Positions 57,101 through 64,000 of a stretch of 64,000 nucleotides of DNA are shown here, one piece after another (position 1 is the stretch's first letter; each line of letters opens with the position of its first letter). The stretch is from contig LR990044.1 of assembly GCA_905147135.1 (NCBI GenBank), positions 15,938,122 through 16,002,121 on the forward strand, read 5' to 3'. The position numbers and the translations under genes are program-made. Source of the stretch: Blastobasis lacticolella (taxonomy: Eukaryota > Arthropoda > Insecta > Lepidoptera > Blastobasidae). Below the pieces are notes generated by a model. It was not told where the DNA came from. It was given only the letters and a program-made list of their open reading frames with translations, and did not search any database.

Positions 57101-57637
57101 ATATATAATAAATGAAGTTATAAACAGAACATACAAGTCTAACCTGTTACCTATCGTATCTTGTTAAGGTTCCTACGAGGTATTATTATTATTAGATTAC
57201 TATATAGTAGATACTTTAGCAACGAAGCCAAAGAAGCAAATTATAATAGTAGCAAATAACAGATTCAAAAATATAATTTTGTTATAGATCTCGTCCAAGT
57301 CCTTACATAATCTGAAACCATAGACTTAAATATTAATTTTGCCAGTTGAATATTTCGTAAATTACTGAAAGAGTGAATATATTAATTTCTTGCGGATAAA
57401 ATTAAGTTTCAAAAGTTTGTGCTTACATCAACAAATCTGAATGTTTTTCTATGAAGATATTTATATTAATTTTGTTTCCAAAGTCATGTCTTGTTGTTTG
57501 TTTGATACATCTATTTGCAGACTCGGGTTGTATGCGTGTCAAATCCTCTTGTAGAAGCAAAAATTGTACGCTTATTAATGCGCAAAAGGCTATCAAAAGG
57601 AACTCAGCGCCTAAATATCCAAAAACTAGAAGGTACA
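54189..57637 (-). CDS. Insect odorant receptor (7tm_6 family), C-terminal half (207 aa); 5' exons not found
   Basis: Six minus-strand exons in gene order: 57637-57427, 57311-57215, 56536-56432, 55851-55763, 55217-55151, 54245-54189 (TAA at 54191-54189). All junctions are GT-AG and all phases agree. Family landmarks in order: YLGAEFLLIAFCALISVQF and LLQEDLTRIQPE; FIEKHSDLL; LCKDLDEIYNKIIFLNLL and ICFFGF; PIYNLCYYGEMIAE; YKNQWYNGDRNYQMKIYFV; KRSQKACYLTSMKY and TLTAF; and the last exon VISTTWSYFSLATQLYEE. Insect ORs are seven-helix ligand-gated channels working with Orco in antennal neurons; this half holds the later helices and the conserved C-terminus. An acceptor precedes the first exon found, so at least one more exon is needed. 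I could not find it in 57640-63600, which is mostly transposon sequence, so the gene may be 5'-truncated. Confidence 0.85.
55450..55640 (+). repeat. RTE LINE 3' tail inside an odorant receptor intron
   Basis: Same tail and same flanks as 4258-4440 (AATGTGGAAACGGCGAGAGA; CGATAGTCTTTGCCTACCCC; AGCGATGATACGAGAT). Probably one insertion shared by the two duplicated units. Confidence 0.65.
56200..56395. repeat. Dispersed repeat related to 5085-5280
   Basis: ACTACACAACCGATTTGTAA, TCGGTAACTACGATGCCACA, ACACACGTCAAACTTATAAA and GGGTTTAAAGA. In the intron after odorant receptor exon 56536-56432. Confidence 0.6.
56890..57085 (+). mobile_element. SINE family 1, internally deleted copy
   Basis: AGTCAGTGGCCCAATGGTAA head joined directly to CACATTCAGGCGACTGCAGA body, then ATCAAATCCGGTCAGGTTCC and CATGGTCAAGGCGGACCTCG. 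Lacks the B box and the first part of the body. Inside an odorant receptor intron. Confidence 0.7.
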
Positions 57638-58227
57638 CTGAAACAAATATTTATTTGAACAATATCGACTTCCCAAATATTAAGACATTTTTATTAGTAC
57701 AGATATTCTGTATTAATATTGTCTGTTTAGTTAGGTTTTGTTTAATATTGGACCCGGAGATTGGTTGAACAGTTTAGGGTTCCCGTGACGTATTTGCCAA
57801 CAACAGTGACGCCGTCACCAGGTCAGATAAGTTTGTGGACCTGTAATAGCTTGTCTAAGCTGAAATGACGCGCCCCACTACTTAATTCCTCTTCCTCCTC
57901 CTCTTCGCCTGGTCTCGGCATCCTCGCGTCGTAAGCCGTTGGCTCTCACATCCAACTCAGTGATGTCCATGCGTCCACTGACGCATTCGGATGCAAAAGC
58001 AAAACTGCTGATAAGGTTGCAAGTATAAATGTCGCTATAATTTGAGCGAGATGCAGCTATTTCGCAGTTCGCATTTTACTTAAGCGAAAGCGTCAGTAGA
58101 CTACGGGCGTTAGAGTCGTTAGGCGTAGAATCGCAATATCTGTATAATAAAATTAAGAGGTACTTAGCGAGTTTGGATTTCACTGAAAGGTTGGGGTTGG
58201 TGCAATGCTTTTCTTATTAGCATGGTA
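57638..58227. other. Region where a 5' odorant receptor exon would be expected; none seen
   Basis: Apart from the LINE-tail-like stretch at 57880-57975 nothing was recognised. Neither strand shows the motifs of transmembrane segments 1-4 of an odorant receptor. Confidence 0.4.
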
Positions 58228-58490
58228 CGACGACCTGAGTGGTTCAATGGTCAACATATACCGTGGCAGACCGGCGTCTGCCACGCAAGAGGTCCCGGGT
58301 TCGATTCCCGGCCGGGCAGAAATTGAAATGATGAATTTTAATTTCTGTTACGGGTCTGGGTGTTCTATGTATAATAAGTATGTATTTAAAAGTATTTAAG
58401 TAGTATATCAGTTATCTAGCACCCATAGCACAAGCTTTGCTTAGTTTGGGGCTAGATGGCGCTGTGTGAATTTGTCCACGAATATTTATT
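58228..58490 (+). mobile_element. SINE family 2, complete with tRNA-like head
   Basis: The head GGTTCAATGGTCAACATATA ... GAGGTCCCGGGTTCGATTCC (B box at about 58291-58311) is followed by TTAATTTCTGTTACGGGTCT, CCATAGCACAAGCTTTGCTT and GGGCTAGATGGCGCTGTGTG, ending GTCCACGAATATTTATTTTA. The head has tRNA promoter boxes but does not fold as a functional tRNA by inspection, so no tRNA gene is called. Confidence 0.8.
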
Positions 58491-58504
58491 TTATTTATTT
58501 ATAT

Positions 58505-58600
58505 ATACATAAAGCTCACGCCTCTATCTCACAGGTAGGCAGAAACTATGGACCGCCACTTTGCTCTGTCCTGAGTAGTCCTGACATACCTAGCCTCGTA
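58505..58600 (-). repeat. RTE LINE 3' tail (minus)
   Basis: AAGCTCACGCCTCTATCTCA and GGTAGGCAGAAACTATGGAC are the reverse of the VVSAYP-type tail family at 4258-4440. Confidence 0.55.
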
Positions 58601-58604
58601 TATA

Positions 58605-60170
58605 TTGTAACGTTGCATTTATTATGAACGTTCCCTTTATATCTGATGTAAACCAAGTAGGGTACTGCCTATGGTGAGTTTTAGACCTAATTTTTTTTGG
58701 TACGCACGAATCAAAAATATTATAAATTATGTTGTAAAACATGTCTACTGCATTATCAACATCCTGAATATTTGTTACGTCATCCCAACAGACTTCATCT
58801 AGTAACTCGTAAAGTAAGGTGAAATCAGCTTTGGTAAAGTTCCAATCTTTATGTGATTGAATATTGCCCGGAGACAGGAGACATATTTGACGCCTTGTTG
58901 TGCAACTATTTATAGGAATAGTTACATCTAGGGGTGGATGATACATATCAACATGCGGCACTAAGCTACTATCTAAATCTCCGTGAACGACTACACCTTG
59001 CACCCTTTCTGACAGCAACACCACGTCCAATTTCCCTCCATGCATATTGAATACATTATTATTTTCTAATAAATCGCAAGCACTTAAGAAATAGCTATAG
59101 TAGGTCCTGACATTTTCAGATGCACTGTTTAAATTTAAATCACCCATAATAATTACTGTTCCTGATAGTGAACATATGAAAGATTCTAATTGTGTAAACC
59201 AATCCATATAAACATTATCGCCAGCTTTAGGTGCAATGTAAACTATACAAACATAAAAACGGACACCATTGAATGAGAGAGTAATCCACATATCTTCACC
59301 GTGCTGGGTTTCCAAGTCCGTGAGACGGCGCGCACCTAGAGTAGAGCGTGTGAGAAGCATGACTCCGCCTCCGGCGCGCTCCACGCGGTCTCGTCGGAAT
59401 ACTGTCCAATCTCCAGTACATAGCTCCGCATCGTTGACAGAAGAATCGAGAAATGTTTCTGTCACAGCTACGACATCACTATTGATTAACTGTATATTTT
59501 GTTGCAAATATTTGAGTTTGGTTTTGAGGCCTCTGACATTCTGGTATGTTAAATTGAAACCAATAGGTGGATGTGGGTTGAGAACATTAGGAACTGGTTC
59601 TTTTTCTGTTTGGCGTTCGTATTGGTGGGCCACGAAAGGAAGTCCACGGCTTTACTCTAGCATTGCTCGGCCAAATATCACGAGAGAGACAATTTTCGAA
59701 GAATTCTTCCAAAGGATGGCAGTTGGACGAGGTAGCGCTCCGCCTACCAGCGAACATGCTCACCAATACCCCAGATTGGCTACCTGGCCCTCCCATCCGG
59801 TCGCCAACCGGCAAGGTAAAGCAATCTGGTATTTTTCGTAAGATGGCGGGGCAGCCTTTCACTGGTGGCTAACCAGCTACTTAGGCCCCCAACTATCTAC
59901 GGTCGGCCAGCGGCGGCACCGTGATCCCGCTGCCCTCCGAAGCCAGGCACTCGGTACGGGAGTGGTGAGCATAAAGAAAAAGACGGTTACGCAGAGCGAC
60001 CACAACTGTCCAGACCCATCCTCCTAGACGGCTACTCCAGACATCGCAACAAAACACGGCTGGGCCGCTTGACGACGCGTTCGCCTGGTGGGTGGTGACC
60101 AGCCACGGCCGAAGCCTACCACCGGAGAGAGTGCTGTCCATTTTGCACTACCCGGGGATCACGTGTAGGG
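58605..60170 (-). mobile_element. LINE 5' region and APE-type endonuclease
   Basis: The minus-strand frame 59633-58590 (347 codons) begins with NLTYQNVRGLKTKLKYLQQN and has the endonuclease landmarks VVAVTETFLDSSV, FRRDRVERAGGGVMLL, VYIAPKAGDN and VIIMGDLNLNS, then a post-endonuclease linker (DMFYNIIYNIFDSCVP). Upstream, 60141-59640 is GC-rich and resembles LINE 5' UTR or remnant ORF1. The RT is missing, which points to a 3'-truncated or recombined insertion. The endonuclease frame is fully open. Confidence 0.85.
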
Positions 60171-60236
60171 TATCTAGAGTAATGAAGCTCAAAGTGGACT
60201 TTGCCTACGGACGCGGACAGCATTGATCCCCGAAAG

Positions 60237-60330
60237 GTGTAGGGTTAATGTATAGTGGGTGTAGGGTAGATGCAGAGTAGGTGCAGGGCACATGTAGAGT
60301 CGGTGCAGACTAGGTGTAGATTACGTACCA
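60237..60330 (+). repeat. Minisatellite of GTGTAGGGTA / GTGCAGAGTA units
   Basis: About nine diverged 10-base units from GGTGTAGGGTTAATG to TAGGTGTAGATTACG. Similar units occur at 41905-42018. Confidence 0.7.
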
Positions 60331-60549
60331 CACGAACAAAGTCGCGCTGGGATAGTTAGTAATCTATAAATACGGTTTGATGGTAACATTGGTTTGTTTT
60401 AAACACATGGGTTCCTGAACTGATTAACTGTCAATTTTTTATGCTACGCAAAGACAAACGAGCAAACAGCCCGCCTGAAGGTAAGCAGTAACTATCGCAC
60501 ATAACACCTATTATTCATGCATTTACGTTGCAGGAAACAAACATTCATG

Positions 60550-60601
60550 AGGCATGAGGCATTTCACCTACAGTCACTATGAGGTGAAATGCCTCATGCC
60601 T
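60550..60601. repeat. Perfect 20-bp inverted repeat with 12-base loop
   Basis: Arms 60550-60569 (AGGCATGAGGCATTTCACCT) and 60582-60601 are exact reverse complements around ACAGTCACTATG. Confidence 0.9.
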
Positions 60602-60865
60602 GGAATTACACTGGCTACCTTATCCTTCGAACCGGTACAGAACAATGCAAGCATTGTTACTTGGAGACAGAAATAGATAAGGCGGTGATACTCACCCAGG
60701 CGGACTCTTCCTACCACCTGATTAAAACATCTGATACAATTGGACGACCACGTTTCGGCACTAATACTTATGATTATAATTTGCTGTACTTACCTTAGGT
60801 TAAGGATGTCACGTGGAACCGAATAAAGTGCTGCCTATGTCGATGTCACTGTAGGTTATGGCAGG

Positions 60866-61360
60866 TAAGATGCACTGATTGAAAATTTCCGTTATAAATT
60901 ATTCCCGTTATTTCCGTTAGTTCCGTTAGATGCTCACGAAAAATGCCACTGGGAACCCTATAATTGTCCCCGTGTTTTATGTACCGTTTTTCTGTTGTGT
61001 TAAATATTATTGTATTGCAAATTATCATGTCGTGGCGTCCTTTGTAATAAATGGTTTCTTTCTTTCTTTCTTATAAAACACTAAGAAGGTAACGTGAAGA
61101 CTCGACGAAGTTTTCCGAAATATGCTGCCCCAGCTGCATCTTCCTCTTGGTCACCACTTCAAAGTTGCAAAATCTGCCTCAAGCACGAACTTCTTTAAAC
61201 AGAAAACTTCAATTTATTTATTGAACCGAATATGTTGATATTTATTTAAATCGAAGTCATTGACCAGCCTTTTGCCTCGATAATATTAGTTGCCTTTTAC
61301 GACACCCACGAGTATAATTGGTGTTATTCTTCTCGGCGGACACAACACGGCCAGTCTTAA
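60866..61360. repeat. Spacer pieces shared with the region upstream of copy 2
   Basis: 60866-60892 matches 11264-11290 (GTAAGATGCACTGATTGAAA). 61245-61275 (TTTAAATCGAAGTCATTGAC) matches 11548-11567. 61270-61360 carries, in reverse, the start of the LINE tail at 11295-11370. This supports descent of the two intergenic spacers from one duplicated unit. Confidence 0.55.
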
Positions 61361-61510
61361 TTAAGTGCCTCTCAACAAGAAGGTTCAAAATGAAAATATG
61401 TCAAATGTCCATGTTGTGCCTACTCCAGTGACAGTTGAAAACTCTCCACTCGAACTAGTTGACGACTATATATATACTTAGCACAAACAATCTAGCTAGG
61501 TAGGTCAAAT

Positions 61511-61960
61511 TTGGAGAAAGAGGTAAATCGACGAATCCAACTCGGTTGTTCAGCGTTCGGGAAGCTGTGCCATAAATTACCACAGTGTCTTAAGACGAAG
61601 GTCTTTAATCAGTGTGTATTGCCAGCGATGACCAGATGTCGGAACAGAGATGTGTCGGTTCACTGTGGGCCTTATAAGACAACTCACTGTCACCCAAAGG
61701 GCGACGGAAAGGGCTATGTTCGGAGTCTCATTGCGCGATAGAACTTAGGTCACCGACATAGCCATAAGGATTGCCACGCTAAAGTGGCAGTGAGCAGTAC
61801 ACATAGATCGAAGAACAGACGGCTGATGGGGCACTAAAGTTCTCGAGTGGTTACCACGTACCGGCAGACACAGCCATCCATGGACATTTTGCATAACCGT
61901 TAACTGGAGACGGAACTGATGTGATTGGTTGGACTTCGGACCATCACAATTGCTCAGGTT
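61511..61960 (+). mobile_element. RTE-type LINE C-terminal fragment
   Basis: VNRRIQLGCSAFGKLCHKL, PQCLKTKVFNQCVLPAMT and, after shifts, FGVSLRDRT-like and AKVAVS pieces match the C-terminal region of the RTE family seen at 20342-20835. Frameshifted relic. Confidence 0.75.
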
Positions 61961-62280
61961 CCTCAGTACTATCGATTAGTGATGAGGGCTGATGGGGTGA
62001 TCATTGAAAATAGGAGTTAATGGCACATTAACATGGTATACTTTGTTGACACAGTATTTACCCACAGTTATTACCGCTTTGGCTCGACCTTTATAATGCG
62101 TACGGCTAACGGGTTGCCTGCGAGTGTGTTCCCTGATCAATATAATCTTTAAGGCTAGAGTGAATAGGCTGTTCCAAGACAGGCATGCTTCATCTTCAGC
62201 CGCATCATCACTTACCAACAGGTAAGATGGCGGTCAAATGCCTGCCTTGTCTGATATAAAAACAAATTATTCAGCTCCTG

Positions 62281-62532
62281 GTGGTTATAAGTGGTGGTGG
62301 TGGTTCGATTCAGAGTAAGAAAAGCAAACGCCATATTTCTTCGACTTCTGGTCCCAACCCCCAGCTGCGTGCCGCTATACCGACAACACCTCTCTACCTA
62401 TCTGCTCGCCTACACAACACCGTGACAGCGCTAGATGTGGTTGAGTATATCAAGAAAGTCCAGGACTACATCGTGAGGGTCCAGCCTTTGCCGTTGAGCC
62501 ATGAACGCACTCTCAACTCGTTCGTGACATAA
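62281..62532 (+). mobile_element. Probable LINE ORF1 C-terminal fragment
   Basis: The frame contains LHNTVTALDVVEYIKKVQDY, which resembles the C-terminal domain of lepidopteran LINE ORF1 proteins, followed by a stop. The N-terminal part is not recognisable. Confidence 0.45.
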
Positions 62533-63179
62533 GTACCGACAGAGGACCTGGGTACCCTTCCTGCACAAATAATACAAATATAATATCTACACTAACGAGT
62601 TTACTGTCAATCGGGGAATCTATTTTAAAAGATAAAATAATATGTTGTTATAATGTATGAAAAAGAAATATTTTGTTATGTAAAAAAGACGTATTTCTAA
62701 ATATTTCCAAAAAACAACGGCGGTTGTAGACAACCGACTTTCGCCTGTCCGTAAAATAAAGACGGATTGTATAAAACGACTGCGACCAATACACAGAACA
62801 AAGTCGTATTTTATTTACCGTCTCATGAAACAATGTACTAAATGTGGGATCTATCAAGATATTGTACACATCAGTAGTTAACTCTTAAAAGTATTTATTT
62901 AAAAAAAGTCACTGAACCGTAACACATTTCAAACTCCCTAGAACAAAAACGGATTTAACAGACCGTCGTTCTTTAGTGATAGTATAATTAAAAACTAATT
63001 TTATACAATAACTTTAAATAATATATTTAAATTATTACAATATTCAATGCAAGAATACATACTTGGTTTGCAAGTAATGTGTATTTTATATTTTATTGTT
63101 AGTGAATCCTCATTTAACACATTTTGTATGTGTTCCGAAATTTATTGTTATAATTTTTATTGACATTTAATAACGCAAG
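62533..63179. other. AT-rich spacer without recognised features
   Basis: No conserved coding sequence or repeat was recognised. A small minus-strand frame at 62869-62648 has no family that I can name. Confidence 0.4.
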
Positions 63180-63435
63180 TATATGTGGTGTGTGGTGCCG
63201 CCAACTCAAAAAAAAGCACCACCCTATCTCTTCCCGTGGGTATCGTAAGAGGCGACTAAACGACGAATCCGAAAGATGGGCAGCAGCATCTTTCTGGGTA
63301 GATTTACATCAACTGCACTGCGATCTCCAACCCGCCTGCCAAGCGTGGAGATTATGGCAATGACCTCCCTTTTCATGGGAGAGGCCCGAAGTCCTGCAGT
63401 GGATTGTTATGGGCTGTGATGATGATGATGAGTCG
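63180..63435 (+). repeat. LINE 3' tail repeat before the copy 3 promoter
   Basis: GGTGCCGCCAACTC, CGTGGGTATCGTAAGAGGCG, ACTGCGATCTCCAACCCGCC, GGGAGAGGCCCGAAGTCCTG and a GATGATGATGATGA end. Third copy of the family at 11265-11535 and 43600-43865. Confidence 0.7.
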
Positions 63436-63797
63436 TCCACGCGGGCGGCGCAAAAGATAGAGTGAGTTATGAGAGAGAGATAGATGAGTGACATACATCG
63501 TTGGATCGTTCCATCAGACTTTGTACTGCGGGTAAAAATCAAAACCGTCTGTATTCCAACGCTGTAGCTCAGTAGTTTTTAAGAAAAACAATAAAATAAT
63601 TTTATTCATCGATTGAGTACGCTATTTTAATTCAAGTTATGCAATAAAACTAAAATTGAGAAAAATCAGAACCGTCTTTGTTCTACGATTGCGACGAATT
63701 ACACTAACAGCAACAAAGAAATCAAGATTATAATCATTTATGTAAATATATGTGACTAGCATAGATGTGTGCAAAATAGAATCGACCTTTGTATAAG

Positions 63798-63831
63798 TAT
63801 ATAAAGATTTTTTTTGTACACTCGTGGTCAC
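63798..63831 (+). promoter_or_regulatory. Core promoter of FAS copy 3 (TATA box and TCACT)
   Basis: TATATAAAG at 63798-63806 followed by GTGGTCACT, in the same arrangement as upstream of copy 2. About 190 bases before the ATG are shared with copy 2, with a diverged stretch at about 63757-63780. Confidence 0.6.
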
Positions 63832-63889
63832 TATTTAGTTTTTAGTAGTGATATCTGGTTGGGTACGTAGTTAGGACGTGGAAATCAAT

Positions 63890-64000
63890 ATGACGCCGAC
63901 GCCACAATCAGCATCGATCCAGGAGCCAGAGGGAGAATCGGTCCTTAGGCCTCTGATTGGTGAAGAAGTAGTAATCAGTGGTATATCTGGCGTATTTCCG
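63890..64000 (+). CDS. Fatty acid synthase-like protein, copy 3, first exon (truncated by window end)
   Basis: The ATG at 63890 opens MTPTPQSASIQEPEGES followed by LRPLIGEEVVISGISG, identical to copy 2 exon 1 apart from Val to Ile in LRPLVGEE over the 37 codons visible. This is the start of a ketosynthase domain. The rest of the gene lies beyond the window. Proves that at least three copies stand in tandem, all on the + strand. Confidence 0.92.
   Translation, partial: MTPTPQSASIQEPEGESVLRPLIGEEVVISGISGVFP

Noticed and set aside
57451..57768. 105-codon + strand ORF with a hydrophobic, signal-like start
   Set aside because: It lies antisense to an odorant receptor exon (57427-57637) that has clear family motifs and matching splice sites, so the + strand frame is most likely incidental.
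58229..58320. Candidate tRNA gene
   Set aside because: A and B boxes are present but the acceptor stem and spacing do not fit a functional tRNA, and the sequence continues into a SINE body present elsewhere in the window.
59269..59841. 190-codon + strand ORF across the LINE endonuclease
   Set aside because: It is the antisense shadow of the conserved minus-strand endonuclease frame and its 5' region.
1..64000. CRISPR arrays, operons, prophage or bacterial origin
   Set aside because: Spliced genes, LINEs, SINEs and AT-rich introns show a eukaryotic nuclear sequence; none of the repeats has regular CRISPR-like spacing.

Overview
The window looks like nuclear DNA of a moth or butterfly. Genes are split into many short exons with GT-AG introns, AT-rich introns are packed with non-LTR retrotransposon debris, tRNA-derived SINEs and small inverted-repeat elements, and the dispersed repeats are of types common in lepidopteran genomes. 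No bacterial-type operon, rRNA gene or CRISPR array was seen. The main content is a head-to-tail tandem array of animal-type fatty acid synthase (FAS)-like genes on the + strand. Copy 1 contributes only its 3' end (726-4112), copy 2 is complete (11770-53868, 39 coding exons that I assembled by hand into 6,999 nt or 2,332 aa with every intron phase consistent), and copy 3 enters at the right edge (63890-64000). The repeat unit is about 49-52 kb and the copies differ mainly by mobile-element insertions and deletions. Layout: 1-690 LINE remnant; 726-4112 FAS copy 1 (end of KR, ACP, TE); 4113-11600 spacer with LINE pieces and a probable inverted-repeat element around a LINE; 11677-11769 promoter of copy 2; 11770-28963 ketosynthase exons, including a 9 kb first intron holding SINEs, a P-element-like transposon and a larger inverted-repeat structure; 29087-33907 malonyl/acetyl transferase; 34106-35974 dehydratase; 37703-38571 linker; 39571-42259 enoyl reductase; 42512-49941 ketoreductase, with a 6.5 kb LINE-filled intron; 50049-50794 ACP; 51667-53868 thioesterase; 54189-57637 (minus) the C-terminal half of an insect odorant receptor, lying tail-to-tail with the FAS; 57640-63700 mobile-element debris; 63798-64000 promoter and first exon of FAS copy 3. 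The most interesting point is the state of the FAS. The reading frame and splice sites are intact and the copies appear to be under purifying selection, yet the ketosynthase has Asn in place of its first catalytic His, the dehydratase has Tyr in place of its catalytic His, the ketoreductase has lost glycines of its nucleotide-binding loop, and the ACP attachment motif is shifted. The transferase (Ser/His/Arg) and thioesterase (Ser/Asp/His) active sites are preserved. I infer a FAS-derived protein that cannot carry out canonical chain elongation but may still transfer or hydrolyse acyl groups. Exon calls rest on hand splicing and on comparison with remembered family motifs; no database or transcript was consulted.
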